Assembly (NCBI GenBank): GCA_024235615.1
Contig: JACKMB010000003.1
Span: 372,001 to 436,000 of the forward strand
DNA length: 64,000 nucleotides
Reading direction: 5' to 3'
DNA from: Thauera sp.
GTDB taxonomy: Bacteria > Pseudomonadota > Gammaproteobacteria > Burkholderiales > Rhodocyclaceae
The stretch's first letter is position 1. Each line of letters starts with the position of its first letter. Below, piece after piece: positions 32,355 through 41,040 of this stretch. Under the pieces are notes generated by a model, which saw only the letters and a list, made by a program, of their open reading frames with translations, did not search any database and was not told the origin of the DNA. Both the position numbers and the translations under genes were made by a program.

Positions 32355-33278
32355 TCAGCCGTGGCGCTCGTCCCCCAGCGCCGCCTGCAGCATGTCCAGG
32401 AAGGCCCGCGTCTTTGCCGGCATCAGCCGCCGGCCGGGGAACACCGCCCAGGCGGCGATCGAGGGCGGATGCCAGTCCGGCAGCACGCGGCGCAGCTCGC
32501 CGCGCTGCACGTGCGGGGCGGCGAAATACTCCGGCACCGTGGTGATGCCCGCGCCCGCGCAGGCGAAGCGGATCAGCAGCTCCGGCGAGTTCGCGGTGAT
32601 CGAGCCGGGCGGCACGCCTTCCCAGCGCTGCTCGCCGCATCGCAGGTTCCAGCGGATCGCGTCGCCGGTGCGCGCGAGCAGGCGCAGCGCGCGATGGCGG
32701 TGGAGGTCGTCCGGCGCCCGCGGCTCGCCGTGCTCGGCGAGATAGGCGGGCGCGGCATACAGCCCCCAGGGAAACACCGCCAGCCGACGCGCGGCGAGCA
32801 GCGCGTCATCGGGCAGGTCGCCGAGCCGGATCGCCAGGTCGAAGTTCTCGCCGAGCAGGTCGACCCGGCGCGGCGACAGGTCGAGCTCCAGCGTCACCGC
32901 CGGATGCAGCGCGGCGAAGGCGGCGAGCATGTCGGTGAGCAGCAGGTTGGCGAAGTCACTCGGCATCGACACCCGCAGCCGCCCGCTCGGGCGCGCCTGG
33001 CGGCTCTCGGCGAGCGCGGCGACCGCCTCGACCTCGCTCTCGAGCTGGCGGGCGTGGTCGAGCAGGGCGGCGCCGAACTCGGTGATGTTGAGGCGGCGGG
33101 TGGTGCGCAGCAGCAGGCGCTCGCCGAGCAGCTCCTCCAGCCTCGACAGCCGGCGCGAGACGGTGGACTTGGGCAGGCCGAGCTTGTCGGCGGCGGCGGT
33201 GAGGCTGCCCTCCGCCACGACGCGGGCGAAGACGAGCAGGTCATTGGGGTCAATTTGTTCCATTTTAGGAACAATCAT
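32355..33278 (-). CDS. LysR-type transcriptional regulator
   Basis: Winged-helix DNA-binding domain at about 8-68 (SLTAAADKLGLPKSTVSRRLSRLEELLG) and a LysR substrate-binding domain to residue 300; 307 residues in total. Divergent from an azoreductase gene, which it probably controls. The start could be 33278 or the second ATG at 33263; a perfect palindrome (33255-33274) covers this region, which suggests autoregulation. Inducer unknown. Confidence 0.9.
   Translation of the reverse strand: MIVPKMEQIDPNDLLVFARVVAEGSLTAAADKLGLPKSTVSRRLSRLEELLGERLLLRTTRRLNITEFGAALLDHARQLESEVEAVAALAESRQARPSGRLRVSMPSDFANLLLTDMLAAFAALHPAVTLELDLSPRRVDLLGENFDLAIRLGDLPDDALLAARRLAVFPWGLYAAPAYLAEHGEPRAPDDLHRHRALRLLARTGDAIRWNLRCGEQRWEGVPPGSITANSPELLIRFACAGAGITTVPEYFAAPHVQRGELRRVLPDWHPPSIAAWAVFPGRRLMPAKTRAFLDMLQAALGDERHG
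33255..33274. promoter_or_regulatory. Palindromic site at the LysR gene start, likely LysR operator
   Basis: TTGTTCC (33255-33261), 6-nt spacer, GGAACAA (33268-33274): perfect 7-bp inverted repeat, also fitting the T-N11-A style of LysR sites. It overlaps the two possible start codons of the lysR gene and lies about 85 bp before the azoreductase ATG. Confidence 0.7.
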
Positions 33279-33293
33279 GTGCTTTGAGGGGGC

Positions 33294-33322
33294 TTAATGC
33301 AATCCCCTGCATCCAATAGACT
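33294..33322 (+). promoter_or_regulatory. Possible promoter of the azoreductase gene
   Basis: TTAATG (33294-33299), 17-bp spacer, TAGACT (33317-33322). Weak matches, but the position between the LysR-type palindrome and the gene is suitable. Confidence 0.35.
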
Positions 33323-33358
33323 GCAGTTCATCCCATCCCCAAGCCAGAGGACAAGCAC

Positions 33359-33958
33359 ATGAACATCCTGCAGATCAACGGCAGCGCCCGTTCCCAGGCC
33401 GGCAACTCCACCCGCCTCGCCAACGAACTCGTCGGCCGCCTCGTCGCCGGCCAACCCGCGGCCCGCGTGGTGGTGCGCGACCTCGCCCGCGACCCCGCAC
33501 CGGCGATCGACGAGGCCGCGCTCGGCGCGCTGTTCACCCCGGCCGAGCGGCGCAGCCCGGATCAGGCCGCGCGCGTCGCGCTGAGCGATGCGCTGGTCGC
33601 CGAGGTGCAGGCCGCCGACGTGCTGGTGCTGGGTGTGCCGATGTACAACTTCGGCATCTCCACCCAGCTCAAGAACTGGATCGACGCGATCGCCCGCGCA
33701 GGCGTCACCTTCCGCTACACCGAGAATGGCCCCGAGGGCCTGCTCAAGGGCAAGAAGGCCTACGTCGCCTTCGCGCGCGGCGGGCGCTACCGCGGCACCG
33801 CGGCCGACACCCAGACGCCTTACCTGAAGACCCTGCTCGGCTTCCTCGGCATCACCGACGTGCATTTCATCTATGCCGAAGGGCTGAACATGGGTGAGGA
33901 GGCTACGAAGCAGGGCTTCGCCGAGGCCGAGGCGGACATCGCCGCCGCGCTCGCCTGA
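33359..33958 (+). CDS. azoR: FMN-dependent NADH-azoreductase / quinone reductase
   Basis: Flavodoxin-like fold enzyme of 199 residues reducing azo bonds or quinones with NAD(P)H. N-terminal [13 protein letters not shown] is the phosphate loop for FMN, and [19 protein letters not shown] (about 95-113) is the family signature. Divergent from the LysR gene; AGAGGA lies 7 bases before the ATG. The physiological substrate is likely a quinone or other electrophile. Confidence 0.9.
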   Translation: MNILQINGSARSQAGNSTRLANELVGRLVAGQPAARVVVRDLARDPAPAIDEAALGALFTPAERRSPDQAARVALSDALVAEVQAADVLVLGVPMYNFGISTQLKNWIDAIARAGVTFRYTENGPEGLLKGKKAYVAFARGGRYRGTAADTQTPYLKTLLGFLGITDVHFIYAEGLNMGEEATKQGFAEAEADIAAALA

Positions 33959-34068
33959 GCCATGCGCGGCAAGCCTCGTGACCGCCGGCGGCGGCGCGAG
34001 GCCGACCTGGACAACGAGGGCGGGCCCACCCGCCCCACACCCCCGACCCCATACAGAGGAGCACGCAA

Positions 34069-34953
34069 ATGAGCACGACCCCCGCCCCCCGCACCCCCTC
34101 CGCGGCCGTGCACCATCCGCGCACGGTGGAGCGGCTCGTGACCGGCCATCCGACCTCGGACGGCGCCGGCGTCAAGCTCACGCGCGTGCTCACCCAGCCG
34201 CTGCAGCGCCGGCTCGACCCCTTCCTGATGCTCGACGCCTTCGGCAGCGACCAGGCCGACGACTACATCGCCGGCTTCCCCGACCATCCCCACCGCGGCT
34301 TCGAGACCGTGACCTACATGATCGCCGGGCGCATGCTGCACCGCGACAGCGCCGGCCACGAGGGCCTGCTCGAGAACGGCGGCGTGCAGTGGATGACCGC
34401 CGGCCGCGGCGTCATCCACTCCGAGATCCCGCAGCAGGAGGAGGGCGTCATGGAGGGCTTCCAGCTCTGGCTCAACCTGCCCGCGCAAGACAAGATGAGC
34501 GCGCCCTGGTATCGCGACTTCGCCGCGGGCGAGCTGCCGCGCTTCACCACGGAAGATGGCGTCGAGGCCACCGTGATCGCCGGCGAGAGCCACGGCGTGC
34601 GCGGCGCCGTGACGCGCGCGGTCACCGCGCCGCTCTACCTTGACCTGCACCTGCCCTGCGGCACGAGCTTTTCGCAGCCGCTGCCCGCCGGGCACAACGC
34701 CTTCGTCTATGTGTATCGCGGTCGGGTGAAGCTCGGCGAGGTGGAGGTCCCGGTGCGCAACATGGCGATCCTCGCCAACGCCGCGGACCGCGACGGCGTG
34801 CGCATCGAGGCTTTGGAGGAGGCCCGCGTGCTGCTGATCGCCGGCCGCCCGCTCGGCGAGCCGATCGCGCAGTACGGTCCCTTCGTGATGAACACCGAGC
34901 AGGAGATCTACCAGGCCGTCGCCGACTACCGCGCCGGCCGGCTCGCGGCCTGA
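34069..34953 (+). CDS. Pirin-family protein
   Basis: Bicupin metal-binding protein of 294 residues. The four metal ligands of pirin are conserved as His73, His75 (DHPHRGFETVTY), His117 and Glu119 (GRGVIHSEIP). Some bacterial pirins act as quercetin dioxygenases; function here is not known. CAGAGGAGC precedes the ATG. It follows the azoreductase in the same direction after 110 bp, so both could belong to one electrophile-response set. Confidence 0.9.
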   Translation: MSTTPAPRTPSAAVHHPRTVERLVTGHPTSDGAGVKLTRVLTQPLQRRLDPFLMLDAFGSDQADDYIAGFPDHPHRGFETVTYMIAGRMLHRDSAGHEGLLENGGVQWMTAGRGVIHSEIPQQEEGVMEGFQLWLNLPAQDKMSAPWYRDFAAGELPRFTTEDGVEATVIAGESHGVRGAVTRAVTAPLYLDLHLPCGTSFSQPLPAGHNAFVYVYRGRVKLGEVEVPVRNMAILANAADRDGVRIEALEEARVLLIAGRPLGEPIAQYGPFVMNTEQEIYQAVADYRAGRLAA

Positions 34954-35005
34954 GCGCAGCGCGTGCTCGGCAGGCACGAGGCCGTCTCGTGCCCCGGACT
35001 GCCGT

Positions 35006-35026
35006 GGCAGCGGGCCTGCCCGCGAA
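35006..35026. repeat. REP-like half palindrome
   Basis: GGCAGCGGGCCTGCCCGCGA-type sequence matching the head-stem-tail pattern GRGAGCGGGC..GCCCGCGAA found elsewhere in the window. Confidence 0.5.
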
Positions 35027-35062
35027 AGGGGATGCGAGAGGGCGTTTCGCGCAGGTTCTGCG

Positions 35063-35129
35063 GTGGGAGCGGACTTGCCCGCCAAAGAACGCGTCCTCGA
35101 TGGCCGGTTCGCGGGCCGGCCCGCTTCCA
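35063..35129. repeat. Inverted pair of REP-like elements
   Basis: Copy one (35063-35087) begins GTGGGAGCGGACTTGCCCGC; copy two is inverted (35108-35129), TTCGCGGGCCGGCCCGCTTC. Together they form a BIME-like hairpin between pirin and ybiB, 3' to both convergent genes. Confidence 0.6.
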
Positions 35130-35140
35130 GACGGGGCGTT

Positions 35141-36055
35141 TCAGTTCGCCAGCGCCCGCAGCGCGGCCACCTGCCGGAGGATCGGCCCCGGCACCGGGAC
35201 CTCGCCCGCCAGCATGGCGCGGATCAGCGCGGCGTTGTCCGCCACCGAGGGCGCATCGGGCAGCCCGGCGAGCGGCGGCGCGCCACCTTCCTCGGCGGGG
35301 ACGCCCACGCTCGCCTCGCCCTCCACATACACCTTCATCTCCGGGCAGCGCCGCGGATTGGCGTAGATCTCGCCCTCGGTGCCGCGCATGAGCATCGCGC
35401 GCCCGCCGTCGGCGCGCAGGAAGGCGTCCATGCGCTCGAGGTACTCGGGGTGGGTCACCGCCACCACGCGCACGCTGCGCCCGCGGCAGGGGTCGATCAG
35501 CTTGGCCATGGTATGGCCGCTGGCGCGCACGCCCATGCGCACGCGCAGCGCGAGCAGCGGGTCGAGCCCGGGCAGCAGCTTGTCCACGCCGATGCAGGCG
35601 ACGCGCCGCTGCGCGAGCTGCGCCGAGGCCTCGGCCGCGTCGGTGGCCGGATGCAGCTCGAGCGCGGCGAGCAGCTCGAAGGGGCTCACCCGCGTCTCGA
35701 AGTCGTGGCGGCCCTGGATCAGCACCGGTACGCCCTCGCGCGCGAGCAGCAGCGCCACCAGCGGCATCAGGTTGGCCTGGCGGCGCGCGCCGTTGTAGGT
35801 CGGCAGCACCACGCAGCGCGGGCCGTCCGGCACGGCGACCTGCGCGGTGCGTGCATCCATCGCCTGCTTGAAGCCGAGCAGCTCGGGCAGCGCCTCGCTC
35901 TTGATGCGGAAGGCGAGCAGGATGGCGCCGAGCTCGAGCTCGGGCACGACGCCATCGAGGATGTCGCCGAAGAGCGCCGCCGCGGCGGCCGTGTCGAGGT
36001 CGCGGGCACCCTTGGCGCCCCGCCCGATTTCCTTGATGATTGGACCGTATTTCAT
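35141..36055 (-). CDS. ybiB: DNA-binding protein YbiB (TrpD2 family)
   Basis: Homologue of anthranilate phosphoribosyltransferase that has lost that activity and binds nucleic acid. 304 residues; N-terminal helical domain and the glycosyltransferase family 3 fold (RCVVLPTYNGARRQANLMP; RMGVRASGHTMAKLIDPC). In E. coli ybiB is LexA-controlled; no such site was recognised here. It is divergent from the dehydrogenase genes. Confidence 0.87.
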   Translation of the reverse strand: MKYGPIIKEIGRGAKGARDLDTAAAAALFGDILDGVVPELELGAILLAFRIKSEALPELLGFKQAMDARTAQVAVPDGPRCVVLPTYNGARRQANLMPLVALLLAREGVPVLIQGRHDFETRVSPFELLAALELHPATDAAEASAQLAQRRVACIGVDKLLPGLDPLLALRVRMGVRASGHTMAKLIDPCRGRSVRVVAVTHPEYLERMDAFLRADGGRAMLMRGTEGEIYANPRRCPEMKVYVEGEASVGVPAEEGGAPPLAGLPDAPSVADNAALIRAMLAGEVPVPGPILRQVAALRALAN

Positions 36056-36235
36056 GGCGGCGATTATGGCGAGCTTCGCGCCGCCCGACCAGCCGGCCTT
36101 GCGTACGCGTCGCGCGCCGAACGCCGGCGTCGGTTGCCGAGTGCGGCGGTCGAAGCCGCGCCCGCGCAGTGCGGGCGGTCTCGCCCGCGCATAGCCAGCC
36201 GCCTACCCCCCGCTTTTTCTGGAGGACTCCAGCCT

Positions 36236-37117
36236 ATGGAAGTCGGATTCATCGGACTCGGCCTCATGGGCCGTCCCATGGCGCTCAACCTGCTTGCGGC
36301 CGGTCACCGCGTACACGTCTGGAGCCGCCGCCGCGAATCGATGCGGCCGCTGCTCGACGCCGGTGCCAGCGACTGCGCGAGCGCGGCCGAGGTGGCGCGG
36401 CGCGCGGCGGTCACGATCAGCATGGTGTCGGACGCGCCCGACGTCGAGCAGGTGACGCTCGGTGCGGACGGCATCGCCGATGGTGCGGGCGCCGGCCATG
36501 TCCACATCGACATGAGCACCATCGCTCCCGCCGCGGCGCAGTCCATCGCCGCAGGCCTGGCCGAACGCGGCATCGTCGCGCTCGATGCGCCGGTGTCGGG
36601 CGGCGAACCGGGCGCGATCGCAGGCACGCTCACCATCATGGTCGGCGGCGACGAGGGGGCCTGCGCGCGCGTGCAGCCGCTTTTCGAGGCCATGGGCAAG
36701 TCCATCACCCGCATCGGCGAGGCCGGTGCCGGGCAGGTCGCCAAGGCCTGCAACCAGATCATCACCGGGGTGGGGGTTGCGGCGGTCGCCGAGGCGCTCA
36801 ACTTCGCGGCCAGGAGCGGCGCGGATGGGACCAAGGTGCGCGAGGCGCTGCTCGGCGGCTTCGCGTACTCGCGCATCCTCGAGAACCACGGTCAGCGCAT
36901 GCTCGAGCGCAACTTCCGGCCCGGCTTCAAGGCCTGGATGCACCAGAAGGACCTGCGCATCGTCATGGGCGAGGCGCACCGGCTCGGCGTGGCGCTGCCC
37001 GCGGCCGCGGCCACGGCGCAGCTCTTCAACGGCATGATCGGCTGCGGCATGGGCGAGGACGATTCGGTGGCGATGCTCAAGCTGCTGGAGCGCATGAGCG
37101 GCGTGGTGGGCGCATGA
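36236..37117 (+). CDS. Beta-hydroxyacid dehydrogenase, first of a tandem pair
   Basis: NAD(P)-dependent oxidoreductase of the 3-hydroxyisobutyrate / tartronate-semialdehyde reductase family, 293 residues. N-terminal GFIGLGLMG binds the dinucleotide (4-12); substrate motif DAPVSGGEPGA is at 117-127; catalytic Lys170 lies in GAGQVAKACNQ. CTGGAGGA lies 7 bases before the ATG; longer upstream frame is not coding. The stop and the next gene's earliest ATG overlap. Probable substrate: a 2-hydroxy-3-oxo acid or similar short aldehyde acid. Confidence 0.85.
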   Translation: MEVGFIGLGLMGRPMALNLLAAGHRVHVWSRRRESMRPLLDAGASDCASAAEVARRAAVTISMVSDAPDVEQVTLGADGIADGAGAGHVHIDMSTIAPAAAQSIAAGLAERGIVALDAPVSGGEPGAIAGTLTIMVGGDEGACARVQPLFEAMGKSITRIGEAGAGQVAKACNQIITGVGVAAVAEALNFAARSGADGTKVREALLGGFAYSRILENHGQRMLERNFRPGFKAWMHQKDLRIVMGEAHRLGVALPAAAATAQLFNGMIGCGMGEDDSVAMLKLLERMSGVVGA

Positions 37118-37149
37118 GCGCGACGGAAGGCAGGGTGGAGGGCGGGGCG

Positions 37150-38010
37150 ATGAGGGTCGGTTTCATCGGGCTGGGCGTGATGGGCGAGCCGATGGCACGC
37201 CACCTGCGCGCCGCAGGGCATGCGCTCGCGGTGTGGGCGAGGCGGCCACAGTCGGCGGCGGCGCTGGTGGCCGAGGGCGTGCCGCTGTGTGCGACACCGG
37301 CCGAGCTGGCGGCGCGCAGCGAGGTGGTGATCACCATCGTCACCGCGAGCGCCGACGTGGAGGCGCTCGCCTTCGGTGCGCAGGGGCTGGCCGAGGGTTT
37401 CGTGCCCGGGGCCATCCACGTGGACATGAGCACCATCGCCCCGGCGACGGCGCGCGCGCTCGCCGAACGCTACGCCGCGCGCGGCGTCGGCTGGGTCGAT
37501 GCGCCGGTCTCCGGCGGCGGCCAGGGCGCGCGCGACGCGACGCTGGCGATCATGGCCGGCGCTGAGGACGACATGCTGGAGCGCGTGCGCCCGCTGCTCG
37601 GGGCACTCGGCAAGCGCATCGTGCACATCGGCCCGCCCGGGGCAGGGCAGGTGGCCAAGGCCTGCAACCAGATGATCATGGTGTCGGCGATCCAGGCCTG
37701 CGCCGAGGCCTTCCGCCTCGCCGGCGCGCACGGGGTCGACAAGGCCGCGGTGCTGCGTGCGCTTGCCGGCGGGTCGGCGGGCTCGCGGGTGCTGGAGGTG
37801 ATGGGGGCGAAGATGGTGGCGCGCGACTTCGCCGCCGGCGTCGAGGCCCGCCTGCACCACAAGGATTTCGCCATCCTGATGGAAGAGGCCGCCCGCCTCG
37901 GCGCGCCGCTGCCGGTGGCGGCGCAGGTGTGGCAGCAGCTCGACGCGCTGATGGGCGCGGGCTGGGGGCGGGACGACACCGCGAGCCTGCTGCGGGTGCT
38001 GGAGGGCTAG
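37150..38010 (+). CDS. Beta-hydroxyacid dehydrogenase, second of a tandem pair
   Basis: 286 residues from the ATG at 37150, which has GGAGG 8 bases upstream and makes the protein colinear with its neighbour (GFIGLGVMG at 4-12, DAPVSGGGQGA at 117-127, Lys170 in GAGQVAKACNQ). An in-frame ATG at 37114, overlapping the previous stop, would add 12 residues. Similar in every motif to the upstream gene but clearly diverged, so an old tandem duplication with probably different substrates. Confidence 0.83.
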   Translation: MRVGFIGLGVMGEPMARHLRAAGHALAVWARRPQSAAALVAEGVPLCATPAELAARSEVVITIVTASADVEALAFGAQGLAEGFVPGAIHVDMSTIAPATARALAERYAARGVGWVDAPVSGGGQGARDATLAIMAGAEDDMLERVRPLLGALGKRIVHIGPPGAGQVAKACNQMIMVSAIQACAEAFRLAGAHGVDKAAVLRALAGGSAGSRVLEVMGAKMVARDFAAGVEARLHHKDFAILMEEAARLGAPLPVAAQVWQQLDALMGAGWGRDDTASLLRVLEG

Positions 38011-38028
38011 GTTCCCGAGCGGCGAGTC

Positions 38029-38050
38029 TTCGCGGGCGGGGGCGCTCCCA
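38029..38050. repeat. Degenerate REP-like element
   Basis: TTCGCGGGCGGGGGCGCTCC-type sequence matching the REP family of 44454-44681 in head and tail. Lies between convergent genes. Confidence 0.4.
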
Positions 38051-38066
38051 TGGTCGGATCGGCGGT

Positions 38067-38756
38067 TCAGGCGCGCGGCTTGCCGTACCACTTGAAGCGT
38101 TCGATCACCTCGGCCATCTCCGCTTCCGACAGCAGCACCGGCGCGCCCAGCTGCAGGGTGCGCCAGTATTGCTCGCACAGGGTCTCGAACTCGACTGCCA
38201 TCGCCAGCGCGTGCTCGAGGTCGCGGCCGAAGACGACCATGCCGTGGTTGGCGAGCAGGCAGGCGCTGCGCTCGTGCAGCGCCGCCACGGTGGCCTCGGA
38301 CAGCGCCTGGGTGCCGAAGGTGGCGTAGCGCGCGCAGCGCACGGTGGTGCCGCCGAAGCGCGCGATCATGTAGTGGAAGGGCTGGATGTCGAGGCGCTGG
38401 CAGGCGAGCGCGGTGGCGAAGGGGGCATGTGCGTGCAGCACCGCGCCGGCCGCCGGGAAGGCGGCGTAGACGTCATGGTGGAGCTGCCATTCCGACGAGG
38501 GCGCGCGCGCGCCGGCGTAGCGGCCGTCGGCCTCCACCACCACCATGTCCTCGGCGCGGCAGCGCTCGGCGGCGATCCCGCTCGGGCTGATCAGCATGCG
38601 CCCGCCCGCCAGGCGCTGGCTGGCGTTGCCCGAGGTGCCGACGTTGAGCCGCGCCGCGCCCATCGCGCGCAGGGTGTGGAGCAGGCGCGCGCGCGGGTCG
38701 TCCTCGCCGCGCCAGCCGGCCTCCTCGTGGATGCAGCCGGGCGTGCCGGCGCTCAT
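38067..38756 (-). CDS. Class II aldolase (FucA-like), candidate methylthioribulose-phosphate aldolase
   Basis: 229-residue zinc aldolase of the fuculose-phosphate aldolase/RhaD/MtnB superfamily. Glu89 (SSEWQLHHD), His108 and His110 (LHAHAP) and His171 (LLANHGMVV) match the spacing of the E. coli FucA active site exactly (19, 2 and 61 residues apart). The start overlaps the mtnA stop (ATGA), so its substrate is likely the mtnA product 5-methylthioribulose-1-phosphate: either cleavage to DHAP plus methylthioacetaldehyde (DHAP shunt) or dehydration (MtnB). Sequence alone does not decide. Confidence 0.82.
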   Translation of the reverse strand: MSAGTPGCIHEEAGWRGEDDPRARLLHTLRAMGAARLNVGTSGNASQRLAGGRMLISPSGIAAERCRAEDMVVVEADGRYAGARAPSSEWQLHHDVYAAFPAAGAVLHAHAPFATALACQRLDIQPFHYMIARFGGTTVRCARYATFGTQALSEATVAALHERSACLLANHGMVVFGRDLEHALAMAVEFETLCEQYWRTLQLGAPVLLSEAEMAEVIERFKWYGKPRA

Positions 38757-39823
38757 CGCGCCTGCTCCGGGTAGAGGCGGGCGAGCTCGCCCGGGCGGGC
38801 GATGCCGCGCTCGGTGACGATGCCGGTGATCAGCGCCGCCGGGGTAAGGTCGAATGCGGGGTTGGCGGCGCGCGTGCCCGCGGGGGCGAGCGCGAGCTCG
38901 GCGGTGGCGCCGTCCGCGGCTTCGCCGCGCACGTGCAGGATCTCGTCGGCGCCGCGGTCCTCGATCGGGATGGCGGCGCCGTCGGCGCAGGCGAAGTCGA
39001 GCGTGGAGTGCGGCGCCGCGATGTGGAAGGGCACCTCGGCGACGCGGGCGGCGAGCGCCTTGAGGTAGGTGCCGACCTTGTTGGCGGTGTCGCCGTTGGC
39101 GGCGATGCGGTCCGCGCCGGTGATGACCAGGTCGACCTCGTGCCGCATCAGCAGCAGGCCGGCGGCGTTGTCGGCGATCAGCAGGTGGGGCACGCCGGCG
39201 GCGCGCAGCTCCCAGGCGGTGAGCAGGCCCTGGTTGCGCGGCCGCGTCTCGCTCACCACGACCTCGACCGCGATGCCCTCGGCCTGCGCCGCATACACCG
39301 GCGCGAGCGCGGTGCCGGCGCCGCAGGTGGCCAGCCAGCCGGCGTTGCAGTGCGTCATCAGCCGTACCGGGCCGGGGCGGCGGGCGGCGATCTCGCGAAT
39401 CAGGCGCACGCCGTGGCGGCCGATCGCGTCGCAGGTGGCGGCGTCGTCGGTGCGGATCGCCTCCGCCTCGGCCCACGCCGCCTCGACGCGCGCGCCGGGC
39501 GGCAAGGGCTGCAGCGCGCGGCGCATGCGCTCGAGCGCCCAGTGCAGGTTCACCGCGGTGGGCCGTGTGGCGCCCAGGGTGGCGAGCGCGCGCGCGAGCG
39601 CGGCGTCGTCGGCGCCCTCGTCGGCGAGCGCGAGCGCCACGCCGAAGGCCGCGGTGGCGCCGATCAGCGGTGCGCCGCGCACCTGCATGCTGCGGATGGC
39701 GTGCGCGGCCTCGGCGAGGGTGCGCAGTGCGACGGTCTCGGTGCGGAAGGGCAGCAGGGTCTGGTCGAGGATGCGGACGGTGCCGCCGTCGCGCTGCAGC
39801 GTGGGGATGGGTTGTTCGAACAT
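38753..39823 (-). CDS. mtnA: 5-methylthioribose-1-phosphate isomerase
   Basis: Converts 5-methylthioribose-1-phosphate to 5-methylthioribulose-1-phosphate in methylthioadenosine salvage. 356 residues of the eIF2B-like isomerase family. Substrate loop RGAPLIGATAAFG at 49-61, catalytic Cys159 (MTHCNAG) and Asp238 (TGADRIAANGDTANKVGTY). Co-transcribed with the downstream aldolase; the aminotransferase gene lies 59 bp upstream in the same direction. Confidence 0.93.
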   Translation of the reverse strand: MFEQPIPTLQRDGGTVRILDQTLLPFRTETVALRTLAEAAHAIRSMQVRGAPLIGATAAFGVALALADEGADDAALARALATLGATRPTAVNLHWALERMRRALQPLPPGARVEAAWAEAEAIRTDDAATCDAIGRHGVRLIREIAARRPGPVRLMTHCNAGWLATCGAGTALAPVYAAQAEGIAVEVVVSETRPRNQGLLTAWELRAAGVPHLLIADNAAGLLLMRHEVDLVITGADRIAANGDTANKVGTYLKALAARVAEVPFHIAAPHSTLDFACADGAAIPIEDRGADEILHVRGEAADGATAELALAPAGTRAANPAFDLTPAALITGIVTERGIARPGELARLYPEQAR

Positions 39824-39882
39824 CGGAGCGCTCTGGTGGTGTGGGGCGGGTGGGGCTGTACGGGCAGGCTTGGGCGGGCGGC

Positions 39883-41040
39883 CTAAAGCGCCGCCAGCCT
39901 GGCGCAGGCGGCCGCGAGCGTGGCCTCGTTCTTGGCGAAGCAGAAGCGGATCACGTGCTCGTCGCGGCCGTCGGCGAAGAAGGCCGACACCGGGATCGCC
40001 GCCACGCCGACATCGCGGGTCAGGTGTTCGCAGAAGGCGGCGTCGCCCAGGTCCGAGATCGCCGCATAGCGCGCGAGCTGGAAGTAGGTGCCGTGCGAGG
40101 GCAGCAGCTCGAAGCGCGAGGCGGCCAGCGCGGCGCGGAAGAAGTCGCGCTTGGCCTGGTAGAAGGCGGCCAGGCCGAGGTGGCGCGAGGCGTCGGCCAT
40201 GTAGTCGGCGAGCGCGAGCTGCACCGGGGTGTTCACCGTGAATACGTTGAACTGGTGCACCTTGCGGAACTCGGCCATGAGCTCGCGCGGGGCGAGCACG
40301 TAGCCCACCTTCCAGCCGGTGATGTGGTAGGTCTTGCCGAAGCTCGACACCACGAAACTGCGCTGCGCGAGCGCGGGGTGGGCGGCGCAGGAGGCATGCG
40401 CGGCGCCGTCGAAGACGATGTGCTCATAGACCTCGTCGGCCACCACGACGATGCCGGTGCCGCGCACCAGCGCGGCGAGGCGGTCGAGGTCGTCCCGTGT
40501 CCACACCGTGGCGGTGGGGTTGTGCGGGGTGTTGATCATGATCATGCGCGTGCGCGGCCCGATCGCGGCCGCCACCGCGTCCCAATCGGGGCGGTAGTCG
40601 GGCGCGGCCAGGCGCATGCGCACCACCTTGCCGCCGGCGAGCTCGATGGCGGGGACGTAGGAGTCGTAGACCGGCTCGAACACGATGACCTCGTCGCCCG
40701 GGTGCACGCAGGCGGTCACTGCGGTGAACAGCGCCTGGGTGGCGCCGGCGGTGACGGTGATCTCGTGTTCGGGGTCGTAGGCCGTGCCGTAGAGCGCCTC
40801 GACCTTGGCGGCGATCGCCGCGCGCAGCGCCGCCGTGCCGGCCATGGGGGCGTACTGGTTGTGGCCGGCGCGCATCCAGTGCGCGACGCGCTCGAACAGC
40901 AGGTCCTCGGCGTTGAAGTCGGGGAATCCCTGCGACAGGTTGATCGCGCCGCATTCCTGGGCGAGGCGGGACATCACGGTAAAGATCGTCGTGCCGACGT
41001 TCGGCAGGCGGGATTCGATCGGCGCGGGGAAGTGCGGCAT
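39883..41040 (-). CDS. Methionine-type aminotransferase (YbdL-like)
   Basis: Fold-type I PLP enzyme, 385 residues from MPHFPAPIESRLPNVG. PLP Lys236 is in SSFGKTYHITGWK; NTPHNPTATVW and DEVYEH are also typical of the YbdL/kynurenine aminotransferase-like group. YbdL prefers methionine, and such an enzyme could make methionine from 2-oxo-4-methylthiobutyrate, the last step of classical salvage. The next genes downstream are mtnA and the aldolase, which supports a sulfur role. The longer upstream frame has no family match. Confidence 0.87.
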   Translation of the reverse strand: MPHFPAPIESRLPNVGTTIFTVMSRLAQECGAINLSQGFPDFNAEDLLFERVAHWMRAGHNQYAPMAGTAALRAAIAAKVEALYGTAYDPEHEITVTAGATQALFTAVTACVHPGDEVIVFEPVYDSYVPAIELAGGKVVRMRLAAPDYRPDWDAVAAAIGPRTRMIMINTPHNPTATVWTRDDLDRLAALVRGTGIVVVADEVYEHIVFDGAAHASCAAHPALAQRSFVVSSFGKTYHITGWKVGYVLAPRELMAEFRKVHQFNVFTVNTPVQLALADYMADASRHLGLAAFYQAKRDFFRAALAASRFELLPSHGTYFQLARYAAISDLGDAAFCEHLTRDVGVAAIPVSAFFADGRDEHVIRFCFAKNEATLAAACARLAAL

